Source: Porpolomopsis calyptriformis (lineage: Eukaryota > Basidiomycota > Agaricomycetes > Agaricales > Hygrophoraceae). From it: a stretch of DNA of 64,000 nucleotides. The stretch covers positions 1,116,001-1,180,000 of the forward strand of contig OX621170.1 in assembly GCA_951640195.1 (NCBI GenBank), given 5' to 3'. The notes below the pieces were generated by a model that saw only the letters and a program-made list of their open reading frames with translations, was not told the origin of the DNA and made no database searches. Shown piece by piece: positions 1 to 10,715 of this stretch (positions are counted from its first letter, which is position 1; every line of letters starts with the position of its first letter). The translations under genes were made by a program, and so were the position numbers.

Positions 1-1815
1 TGGACGAAATAGAGGTAAGTGTTAATTAGACAGAGATAGTAAAGGTTGGACCCATTTGCCAGTCAATTCCATCAGAACTTGGCGGCGAAGCTCTGGGCCA
101 TGCCAAGCAGAGGTTTGGATCGCCAACCGCAGGGCCAATTAAATAGTCTGAAGGCTGTAGAGTATAATTTTGTTCGCTGATATCCGCGGTGAGGCTTCAT
201 TGACAGAATCAGACAATGCCAGATTCGTACCTGAAGGTGAATGTAATCGTCTCCGACACATCACAAGGGACTGCCCACTGTCCCCCTTGGATTTTGCAAG
301 ACGTAAGCCGGGTTAACGACCGCATCGTGAGCGCATACATACCGTCATCAACAAGCCGACTTCCTTCCAAGAGTTGAAATAACCGAGAAACCTAGACGGA
401 GATAAGTTGATGCATTTATGTGAAAATTAAGCCTGCCGACGTCTTGGTATGGGCCATATAAACCCGCGGTACCTCTAAAAGATGTGAGGTTGGGAGATCT
501 CCATTAAACCAGTTACGTACACGTCCAACAGCGCAAGGGATATGTTTCTTGTGGCCTCTGGATAGGTAGGCAACGGCGTGATCGATGTCTCGTTGACCTA
601 GCACCTTCCACTTGGTGATCCTTCATACACTGTTTATCGACATGCTTACCCATATTCTTGACAAGGGAATGGCCCATTGGAAGTAACTGGATGTATTTCT
701 CTCTGAACCGAAGGGAGGAAATGGAACCACCTCGTTCCAATTAATGTTGCTGACATTCTTGACTACCGACGAATCGACTGCACCTATTATCAGAGTTTAA
801 CAGTTTCATGTCTAAACCTTTCATTCGTGCGAAGGAAATCAAAACGGACAAACCAATTGACAGAGTACCAGCATCGTCCCTCGTGAGGCTGAGGCCAAAT
901 ATTGGGTAGTCCAGTAGTCCTTGTTGGGCAAGACTCGTAAAAAATGGCGTAGCTGCAGAAACAGTTGAGATAGTCGCACATGTTTCATAAAACTGGTTCA
1001 ACTTTCCATTAACGACTGAGGCTGAGATAACGGAGAGTCGTGGAAACCCAAGACCTATCACTCCGCTGATTTGATCATCCATGACAATATTGGAATTCGT
1101 GACTACGCCTGGATGCATTTGAAGTTAAGTTTATCGATATGATATAAGAAGAGGCTGATTTTCCAAACGCTTGGTTAACAATTGTGAGATCGGAAACCCT
1201 CACAGTCTCTCTCGCCACGAATCCAGAGGCAGCTTGAGAGTTTCTCTATCAAATCCATTCTGCCCATTGAAGGGGGCAGGAGACACTTACAGGTTCCGTC
1301 AGCATAACTGACGTTGAACAGAGTGTCATTGTTGTTGACAGAAACAAAAGTGGGACTTTGGTAGGCGAGCGGATACCTACGTGCTACGGTGAGGATGGGC
1401 GATGTATGCTTCGCGTATTGTCCTTACCGGGGATTCGAGCGGCAGGCATTTGTTGCGCAAGCAGTTGAGGCGATCCAGAGATCTGAAGAAGCGGTATCCA
1501 ACGCAACACGAAAATTGATGTCACCAGTCTGGATGACAGCAAAGTAGGATCTATTTGCGACATATTCAATAATCACACTCAATTGTCATGAACCAAGACC
1601 TACTGTTTGTCATTACTAAGTGATATGGTTGATATACCAGCCTCTTCCCCTGAATCCAGACCGTGAGGACTGAGGCGGGATTGTAGACGTATGGGAACGG
1701 CAATGTGCGGATGAGGAAGAGTCACAGAGCCAGATCGAGCATGACTGGTGTTGAGAACGAACAAGAGAACGAAAGCAGGCCACAGCGTGAACTGTCTTGC
1801 GGCCGAAACCAGCAT
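1..1815 (-). CDS. Secreted pepsin-like aspartic protease (A1 family), 3' end beyond window
   Basis: Secreted endopeptidase of the pepsin family. The start at 1815 gives a hydrophobic N-terminal signal peptide (residues about 9-25). The first catalytic region (VALDTASSDLW, near 1520) follows. Then come an SYADGT flap-like segment near 1300, a GLGFPRLS stretch near 1045 and a second catalytic loop near 450 read as LLDVGTAGLYGPYQDV, split by an intron. A conserved tail (PSDYLIGPAVGDPNLCLAWPR) lies near 100. At least six short introns are needed. One inferred donor near 440 is GTCGGC, which is weak. After GIDWQMG (about position 50) another donor appears, so the last exon lies left of the window. 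The second loop reads DVG rather than DTG; I recall similar DIG forms in mushroom relatives but cannot verify activity. Confidence 0.9.
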
Positions 1816-2405
1816 GCAGCGCAGCGAGATAGGATTAGCGATAAATTAATGGATTAAGACCTCCTTTCCCACGTGACTCGATATGCTTCAGCTGTTGAGA
1901 CAAACAATATATATCGACTACACCTGGGTGGAAACAAGAAGTATGTATCGTTTGAACGAAGACGGGAAGGAGGGATCAACATGAAAAAAAAAAAGAAAAG
2001 GAAAGAAAAGAAAAAAGAAAATCAGGATATGTATGAAGAACTCGAAGGGGACTCTTAAAGATAGTAAGAAACATCAGCCATGTCACCGTTTCGCAAAGAC
2101 TTTCTTCAACAATCCTAACACCTTGGGAACATTGAGTTGCACATATTCGAGATCCAATAGATGTTTGTTGTCCTTTTGCTGGAATATTCAGGTGGTCGGT
2201 TAGCGACAATCACGCCGTACCGTACCGTACCGAACTACACTCACTTTTTCCAGAAGGTCATCAATCTTGAGGTCCATTTCGAGGATCGCCTTCTCTCGGC
2301 CTTTATAATGCAAGGCGATGATAAATGTCCCCGGCGTCGGTGACGTAATATTGAAGTAAATGTTAGGCCGTCTGGAATGACACGCGACGCATCAGCTTAA
2401 TTCAT
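1816..2405. other. Intergenic: promoter of the aspartic protease and 3' flank of the RasGAP gene
   Basis: No coding region is supported. A CACGTGA element lies at 1870-1876, about 55 bp upstream of the protease start. An A/G-rich tract occupies about 1980-2025, and a short tandem repeat of CCGTA (three copies) lies at 2215-2229. Small ORFs here have no family resemblance. Confidence 0.6.
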
Positions 2406-4906
2406 TCACTCAAGAATCAACCTCGGGGCACACCGGTTATCCGGGACATTGCTTTCCACAATGATGCCTTCCTTTTCAAGCTGGGCATGAGTGAATCGAT
2501 ATGGCCCAAGAATCACAGCTTTTGCGGGTTTCTTCTCCTTCCCGCCGACCATAACCACACCTACTCCACTCGTGCTCCCTTTGTCCTTGGATGCCGTCAG
2601 CCGAACATTTTGGAGATACGCCTTGTATTGTTCAAGCTGTGACCGCATGTAGTTGTTATGGTCACAGATCGTCTTGTAAACCGCCTCCAGTGACTTTGTT
2701 TCTAACACCACCTTCTCTCGCAGGTTCCCCAGATGAACAAGCTCTGCAGCAACCTCCTCCTGCATCAGCTTATACCCATCTGTCTGTTCGACAACTTTCT
2801 GCTCTTCTAGTTCACGCAGCATCTCCTTGACCTTGATGCCTTTGCGCACAAGTGTGGCGTCTTTCGTGGTCGCTGCGCGTTCCGCGATTGCGGGTAGGTT
2901 GTACGGCCGCTTCTCGGTGGCATGTGGAATTGAACGGATGAGTTGTACAAAGATGGACTTTGTCTCCATGTAGAGCATATCGCTCGACGACACCGAGTCC
3001 ATGAGTGCGCTCTGAAGGTCCTGAACAGGGGTTTCCCAGCGACTGTACAAATTAAGTTCGATCGTGCGGTTTTCCTTGCGGGGAACCTGCGGAGGAGCGG
3101 GGCCGAGTTCGTCAGTCAAGATACGGAGATGTTGTTTGTCATTCGGGGACTGCAAAGGGTGTGTTAAAACGATTGCGTGTTGGACGTCGTAGATACGTAC
3201 TAATGTTTCGATGTGCTGCAGAATTAATGAGTGGGTGTTATACAACTCATTGAGCGTTATGTGTATCATTAAATCTTTCTTAGACAGGGCCATATATTGA
3301 TCCATCTGCAAAATCGTGGCCTGAGAAACTACTCAAATCTCAGGGGGAGATACCTTACCTCGAGGGTGTCATAAAAATCACCAACTTCGCAAAGATTGTT
3401 CAAGAATTGGTTTATCCGGGCCTTATTATTCTCCACGAAGGGATTAAGAGTGATCATGTAGGCCTCCTTGGCGTAGGACGGCTTGTTTGCCAAATTTTGC
3501 AACATTTTTGCAATCTGATTCATGTTGGGAGACAGGAACACGGCTTGTAATCCAAAGGGCAACATACCAAAGTCAGTGTGCGTCGTGGATGCTTCGCTGG
3601 TACACCCTCGACAAGCATGTACGCTTGAGGCGTGACGATCGCTGGATTAATAAAGCGAAGGAAGAAAAAGCCACCAATGAGAGAACAGATGGCGTAATCT
3701 GTGGCTTCTGGGTATTTTCTCTGAATCATATGGTCAGCATATTTGGACACAGCAGAGCGGTAGGTTAACTGCGCACCCGTGTTAAACTTCGGATCTGCTT
3801 ACAAATCCAACGAATCCCGTAAGGAACGCTCTCCATGCTGTCGATGATGGTCAGCAAGAAACTATTGGCAATCTCCATGAGCATCGTGAGGCGAGGGGCT
3901 ATAATGGCCTGCACGTCCGGGTTCTCGGCCGCCACCTCGGGTGTTACACCCCGTGGCAGATTGAGGGGGAGGGACCCTGTCTCTTCCTCGATTTGATTGA
4001 TCATTTGCTCGTAAACCTGGAAACGGTGAGTCAATGAGATTTGGAAGGAGAAAGAACCAAAGGATGAGTGTAGGACCTTTACGGGATTGATTTCAAGGTT
4101 AAGGTCCTTGTGTTCGATCAGGCTGTTGATGCGTTCGGCTAAAACGCTCTTGAGATAACTCTGCCCTGGGCCCCGACGTGTGTAAGTGGTCATCATGCGT
4201 GAGACGGGTGTATTAGCACGGAGAAGTGACCCGAATTCGGTGGCGGTTTCGAACTGTGCGGAGAGAACGGACTGAAACATGGTCAAGAGCAGATGTTCTT
4301 CTCGACTTTCGTACTGGTTTCCGTAGAGGGTAAACATAACCGTTTGTAGGAGGGTGTCGATTTCTGATAGGCTAACGAGGCGGCACAAGGAGGCGATATG
4401 TCGAGGTTCGGATTGAAGCAAGAAGAAGAGATTGGAATATTGTTGAAGCTTTCTGTCATCGGGATAATGACCCTCTGTTGGGTCCACCTCCTCAAGCGTT
4501 CTCTCAACTTCGCGTTGCTGGGGAGGCAGTTGAATTCAAGAGCCAAGGGCGAGGGGATCATGACGAACCTCATCTAACGCCATCCTATTTTGAATAAGAA
4601 GAGCAATGCGCGAGTCGAGGTAACGAACGTCTCTTTCTAAAACAAAATTCTTTTTTGATTGCGCGGAAATCTTGCCTTTCAGGTCTCGCAGTCGTTTCTG
4701 AGCTAGAAAGAAAGGAGGGGGGTATGAGCGGTGTTAACCGGGTAGGCCGACGGCGACGGACCTCTTGCCAACTCGTCTTCAACCTCCACATCTTGCTCAG
4801 CCGCCATGCTGAACAAGGCGGTCACGCTGTAGCGATTGGTATTCCTGTTGGTAAGACGGCGTGCCGACATACTACCGGGAGAACCAGGTTGCTCGGAGTA
4901 AGACAT
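2406..4906 (-). CDS. Ras GTPase-activating protein, Gap1/Sar1-like (RasGAP plus RasGAP_C)
   Basis: Negative regulator of Ras: it stimulates GTP hydrolysis at the plasma membrane or cell tip. The ATG at 4906 opens a low-complexity head. A predicted helical segment follows at about 4700-4560, then the catalytic RasGAP domain at about 4300-3480. The likely arginine-finger loop is [14 protein letters not shown] (about 4225) and the family signature is [15 protein letters not shown] (about 3660). The IQGAP-style segment [15 protein letters not shown] and the [12 protein letters not shown] linker lead into a RasGAP C-terminal domain at 3311-2406 with coiled-coil character. Total length is roughly 800 aa. 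No calponin-homology domain or IQ motifs are present, so it fits S. pombe Gap1-type proteins rather than full IQGAP. About five or six short introns interrupt it. Confidence 0.92.
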
Positions 4907-5624
4907 GATGATCGTTTAGAAGTTAGCGATAAAAAGCTTGGGCCCTTTTGGAGGGAGTCAAAAGAACTGGTAGCAGCAGCAGAAGAAAATGAGGATATGT
5001 AAAGTGGAGGGGTATCGAGAGGATGAGGAACGAAAAAAAGTGAATGTACTGAAAGATGGCAAAGGTGGGCTTGAAAGTCTCACATCAGCTAATTCTATAT
5101 CTGGAACCCAAGCCATATGATGGTCTGTCTACTCGACACCCGGCCCTCGAAGGCCTCTGACAGCGTAGCCATTAATTTGTATCCAGTAACAAGGATAGCA
5201 TGGAAATCCTGTTGATTTCGTGCAGTCTAGACTGCCGACATCTCCATGCTCTAAAGCGGGATGTCATTGGACGGGCTGCACGTTGTGTTGCTATGGACTG
5301 TCGTGGCGATACTGTGTTCTTGCCACCGCACGTAGACGCTGGCTGATTCTCCCTCTGATAAATGACGACCGCAATAATGGCTTATCTCGACACTTTCTCC
5401 GTGAGTGCAGGGCCGATGCCACAGTCTTTATAGGGAACATCATTTAGACCCTGCAATCGCGCCCAGAATCCAAGCCTAGCCTGATTAAGTTCTTTTCCGA
5501 AAAAACACCCATTTGGCGTTGCAGCCAAGGTGTGAGAATGATTCATAGTAAAACATACAACAATGGGGAAAGATACATAAAAAATACCGGGTCCGATTAC
5601 AGTGGAGCGTGTGTGTGATGGATT
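4907..5624. other. Intergenic, no gene seen
   Basis: This covers the promoter of the RasGAP gene and the 3' flank of the small gene to the right. ORFs at 5220-5447 (+) and 5485-5724 (-) show no domain, no splice logic and no protein-like composition. Confidence 0.5.
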
Positions 5625-6133
5625 TCAAAGATGAAGCTGAGCTGAGGCGCGGACGTTTTCGCACGGAAAAACATCTCGACGAGGGGCCTGCCGGGCCATC
5701 CGATACTCGACCTCGTATCCCCAACCTGCAATCTGTGCAACCCGATCAGCCCAGGTGCGACTGGGATACACGGGCACGGTACCACCCACCGTCTCGAAGA
5801 AATTCAGGACACCAACAATGATTCCCATTACCCATACGTTGGCGCGGAGGTAGACTTCGACCCGCTGGTTCTGTTAGAAGGTAGGCAACATGCAAGCTGG
5901 AGAAAATAAGTCTCTAACCAGAACCTTGGCCAATGTCATGTGAGTCGCAATATTCGATGACTTATCCCACTCACAAAGGAGACAGCCTGTCTAGCGGCGA
6001 CCTCGTACGACGGGGCTCGTTTTGCTACTTCATGATGCTGCTGCTCTGGATCGGATCCTTGAGAATATTGAGGCTGTGTCGAACTAGGAACGGGCAGTGT
6101 CGCCGTGGAGGAGGGATAGTTAAACATTGACAT
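5625..6133 (-). CDS. Small unknown protein with a hydrophobic segment
   Basis: I do not recognise the family. The ATG at 6133 opens a Ser/Thr/Pro/Gln-rich head, then KRAPSYEVAARQAVSF up to a donor near 5987. The main 3' exon begins near 5873 with NQRVEVYLRANVWVMGIIVGVLNFFETVGGT, of which about 18 residues are hydrophobic, and ends in a charged tail at 5625. Between the two exons the best reading uses two short introns flanking a 6-nt microexon (Val-Leu); a single longer intron is the alternative. The predicted protein is about 135 aa and is probably membrane-associated. The start is uncertain because the leader to about 6300 also contains splice-like signals. Confidence 0.55.
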
Positions 6134-7029
6134 GGTGTGCGAGTTTTGAATGGGCAGGTGCAAGCATGCGCGAAAATGCTTGACCTAAATACCTTCTGGA
6201 TAGGGAGGAACGGAATGTGGCGTGTCCGGATGAGAAATGAGCTGGAGCGGGATGACGAGAGAGGTTCACCGGATGTAGAGGAGTCAGCCTCGAGGATCAA
6301 AGAAAAAATCTTTTAAACAGGTAGGTACATCGTTTAAGGGGTACATGCAAAAAACAAGGACTCACATGTTTCCTCGAGGGCGGTAGTGCCGTCTACAAAG
6401 CGCCTGGGTGCACACGAGGCGGCGGAGGTCAGCGTGGGACTGTTGCGTGTTTTACATGCGCCCCGAGGCGCTGGATCAATTCACTAGGATATTTGGAGGA
6501 AAAGACACGAACTCGAACAGAAAGACCGAGCGCACTTAGTAAAACTGATCACGATCGTAGCTAGGCACGTGATCTATCATTCGGTCTCGGAAGTAGCCGA
6601 CTTAGCACATGATCCAAAAGACCGGCCCTGAATCTGCCATCACACTTATAAAGCACAACTTTCCCGCTCCATAGCCCCTTTGGAGACCATCTTTGTGAGA
6701 TCGGCGACCCACCTGTACTGTACGATAGTCGTCGGTCCGTTCCTTTTCTTTCCACATTCTGTCCGTTCCTCTGATCTCTTTCTGTAGCTGACTATTGTGG
6801 TGAGTTCATTGCATTGTGGAGTTGCCCATTGGGCAGCACCTTGAACCCAGGATGTCAATCGCGAGTTGTGTGTCAAAGCAAATTGCTATGACCAACGTAC
6901 TTTTACTCTCCTTCGTTGTATGAATACCAACTGATTTATCACACCCAAGTCATCGCGAAGGGCTGAGAATGACCAGCGCGTCAAGGTAGGCTTTTCCACT
7001 CCCTCACCCGTCACGACTTGGTCAACCTC
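6134..7029. other. Intergenic, no gene seen apart from a regulatory motif
   Basis: A CACGTGA element lies at 6566-6572. The short ORFs (6561-6755, 6646-6876) do not look like protein. The stretch separates the small minus-strand gene from a candidate plus-strand peptide gene. Confidence 0.5.
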
Positions 7030-7235
7030 ATGCCTTTCAAGCTCGCATCCGGATGCTTGCTCTTAGTATCTTGTACGGGAAGGCAGGCCCTTGGTAGGCC
7101 TGTCGCCGCCTATGTAAGTGGTTCCACTCATCACTAACCTGATCCACTGAACTGTTTCTGGTGAACCAGAGCACCAATGTGCTTGTGGCTCATTCGCTCG
7201 CTCAAACGCATTTTGAACGGTCGGATGGGATATAG
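7030..7235 (+). CDS. Candidate small secreted protein, 49 aa, two exons
   Basis: Exon 1 (7030-7113) encodes 28 residues: an MPFK start, a hydrophobic run (LASGCLLLVSC), then polar sequence. A well-formed intron follows at 7114-7169: GTAAGT donor, CACTAAC branch point at about 7131-7137, ACCAG acceptor. Exon 2 keeps phase and ends at TAG 7233-7235. The intron is the main evidence, because it matches this genome's splice consensus better than chance would suggest. The N-terminus resembles a signal peptide, which would make this a small secreted protein. There is no known family and only one cysteine. It lies tail to tail with cullin-3. It could equally be a spliced non-coding RNA. Confidence 0.35.
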
Positions 7236-7504
7236 CCTTTCGTTTTCATGTAGCGGGAGTGAATTTTTCGCAAAGCGGATCAATCTCCTGGTGCATGACC
7301 TCCGAGGTTTAGCGGGTGAAATATCCGTGGATTGCAAATTAATTAACCCAGGCCATCTTGTTGAGATTCTGTTGTACCTCTTGTTCCGTAGTGTACAATG
7401 GATGAATTCTTTTATGACGTTAAATGCCCCGATATTCGTCTGAGTTCATGTTGATATATGTTGCTCATGGAAATTCAGCAGATAACAGTAATACAAGTAT
7501 ATAC

Positions 7505-10498
7505 TTAAGCCTGAATAAACGATCAGAATTGATGAAAGAACGTACCGCTCTGTCCAGCCACTCACCATGTAATTGTATGATTTTCGATCTTCGCAGCGTT
7601 CCAGGTACTCCCGCTGGAAGACAGTCAGTGATTTGTGCAATCATAATGTATCGGACTAACGTCTATCAAGCCCTCGATTTGCCTCTTGATCTGGAGAGGA
7701 TTCGGAAGGAAACGACTGGTAAGCTGGCGGGTAACCTCGTCCACAAGAGCGATATGGGTCAAATGTTTTCGATCTTTCATTATACGAACTATACACGCCT
7801 AGAGAGCAGTAAATGTGATCAGAATAACCCGTTCGATAGGCGAGGGAAGTGGGATTACAAACCTCTGTTTGATATCGTCTTTCATCCTCGATGCGATCCC
7901 TCGTTTCTTTCCTCTCCTCAGTCGTCTCCACTTTGGCTGCAACCGTACTAATTTTGATCTTCTGAAGTTGCGAGGAGAAGTCCTGGTTGAAAGAAAACGA
8001 ATCGTCCGCGCCCACTTCTCTTCCCGGAGGGTGTTTCTTCATGATTTTGAATTTCGTACAAGCCAAAGACTGAAGATTCCGTTTAAGCTCAGTGTCGACG
8101 ATTGAGGTTGCAGACTGAATCTCCTGCAGCAAGATATTCAGATGCCCTATCCGGTAATGGGAGTTTTCCTTACCTCATATGTCAGGAATTCGTCATCCCC
8201 TAGGTCTTCGAAAAGCAAAAGGATAACTAAAGCGAGGGTTGATAGGTGCAAATCATGCTTCCTAGTTCGAAAAGATACTCGGACATCGGCGTTTCCAAGC
8301 GAGGGCTGCCACATCAGCCGGCGGCCAGAGTGTCTGGAAAAGTAGAATCGTTCAAATGATTTAATGGATTTGATCATTTGATCCGGGAAATTGCAGGGTG
8401 TGGCCGAATGCGACATTGGCCAGTACGTCGATGTCATGACGACAACGGACAGCTCGATCTCCGGCGCCTGGAGTCCGAATCAAACAATGGACAATACACA
8501 GATGGGTGGCGACACACCGTAGTTGTAGCCAGGTGATTGCGGTAGGCTTGCATGGTATCTGAGGAAATCCTCATGTCATTGAACATGCCCTCCAACTTCT
8601 GTGTATACTGGTAGCCGGATTCTAGTTTCAATTTTGCCAACATCCCGCGTTCCACGTCTTCTGATAATGAGCGACCATGCAATAGACGCTTTGCGAGGTG
8701 ACCCTTATAATATCGTTCGAAGGCGTCTTTCTCGGAGAGGTATCTGAAAATGGTTATCGTTTTGTCCAAGATGATGTCGACTTCAGTGTCCGTTTTCTGT
8801 TTGGAAATGGTCAATCATGCACAATATGACGATATGATCTGCATTCACCCCTTTGAGCCCCTTCTTCAGGTTCTCGTCAATAAATAAGGAAATGAACTCG
8901 GGCGACCTCTCGTTGTCGTTTATGAATGATCCGAAAGCCTTTAAAATTCGATCTGTTTATTAGTCTGCATCAAGATACAGGAGAAAAACATACGGTATTG
9001 ATTCCACTCTCCAGATGTCTGTCAATTGAAAATGCTTCCTTCCAAATACGATCGAAGCGATCCTTCAAATCAAGGACCTCCTGCACCCATTGCAGAGCAA
9101 GGACCAGAGTCTCTGAGCTAGTGTTCGGTCGTCTTCTGGCAGGGGCTCCGCCATATCCAGCACTTTCTTCTACGCCTCCTATTTGACTGATCTCGATTCC
9201 GAATGAAGCCTGATTTATGTCTTTTCCTTTTCGCATGACGGAGTCATTCAACGCTCCCTTCAAACACGGGAGACCCTCGGGCACTGTCAGAAACAACCGA
9301 TAGAGACGATTCAAGTCATCCAGTCTGATTGAATCGATCATCGCATCTAAGCCTGAGTTAGGCTTGGAAATGATGCTCGATAAACGAGCTGTTAGGAGAT
9401 GATTTCTCAAAATTTGTTGTAGAGGAGACGCAGTTTGAGCGGAGAGATAATGATGTGTTCTCGACTCTTCGGACTCGAAACGAGCTTCGGTCTGGTGACA
9501 ATTAATTAAACCGCAGCCATGCCAAGTGGCCAAACACTCACACGCCGAAGATATTCAGGAGTATCATAGGAATCCAAAAGTCTTTGCCCCTCTGCCGTGT
9601 AAAAGGCCTCACTGTCCTTCAATATGGCTGGTTCCAAGTGTTTTGCGTACACGGATGGTCCTCCAATTTCGGCATTCAAGGTCAGAAACACGTCAACGCA
9701 TTCTTTTACGGCAGAGCGGTTGATTACATGTCCCTCACGTTCGGCCTGAATTTGGGTCAAGGTGGCAGACACGAGGTGTTTGTCTATTGGTGGACGGATG
9801 ATATGCTTGAGAAATAGGATGAGTCCTGCTTCGCGGATTTCGGGAACGCCCGCAGATTTCGTGTAGACGCGATCCTTTAACCAAGGCAAGATGTCATTAA
9901 TTTGGAATCGAAGACGTTGAGGAAAGCAGCTGACCATGTATTTGAGAATCTGGCCCAATTTTACCATGTTCCCCAAATGGTCATCCCAGACAGATCTCAA
10001 GGCTTTCAGTAACATTTCCGCTTCTTGGCTTTGCTGCAAAATATCACTTCCACCAGAGAGAAAGAGAGGAATAACTTGTTCCTTGGCGAGCTTATCCAGG
10101 TTGTCAGCGACGAGTTCAATGACCCCTGTGTATAACTGTCCTCCGTTCTTGTGAAGCACCATGTTGTAGGCAAAGCGATGGTTCTCCTCGAACGAAAGAT
10201 TAGACGCATTATGATTCTGGATCTCTTGGATGTTGTTTGCTAATTGTGACCATGTCTGTTCAATGGATACATCGGGCCCATGCTGATGCTCCGCTTAAGT
10301 AACGAAGTCTACACGGGTGAGATGAATGAAACCCGTGCCTTTTGCGGTGTTTTCTGTTATATTGAGGATAAATCCAGTGAGAGAATCAAGGAAGTTTGTG
10401 AAGTGACACACGATTTTAAACCTTCCGCGACGCGCAGCTGCGATGCACGATTACAAGCGATTGATCAATAAAGCCACGATCGACGTACCATTCGCCAT
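7505..10498 (-). CDS. CUL3: Cullin-3 (scaffold of CRL3 ubiquitin ligases)
   Basis: Scaffold that joins BTB-domain substrate adaptors to the RING protein Rbx1. The N-terminal head ([19 protein letters not shown]) is assembled from exons of 10, 26 and 21 nt at 10498-10489, 10437-10412 and 10353-10333. A cullin repeat follows with [28 protein letters not shown] (about 10220-10140), typical of Cul3. Further motifs are [26 protein letters not shown] and [14 protein letters not shown], then the cullin-homology domain with [22 protein letters not shown] (about 8710-8640). The NEDD8-accepting lysine lies in [10 protein letters not shown] near 7780. The C-terminus YNYMA is completed by a final two-codon exon ending at TAA 7505-7507. 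Many short introns are present. Confidence 0.95.
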
Positions 10499-10715
10499 GA
10501 TTCAAGTTGGGGGAACGCCCAAGAGGCATGCAACTTTGTTTGCCATAAAGCCACCGGTCTCGTGACCCAGTGAATACATTCTACTTGGAGCTAGCTACTT
10601 AACATTCGTGATGGTAAAGACATTGAATCATGAGATGCAGGCTTGTAGATTAAAATGCGAGAGGAATGCGATGCAGATGGAGAAAAGAGAAAGCGGTCTA
10701 CAAAGATGATATCCG

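Noticed and set aside
7424..7951. 175-aa plus-strand ORF
   Set aside because: It lies antisense to the cullin-3 neddylation domain, whose motifs and C-terminus are unmistakable on the minus strand.
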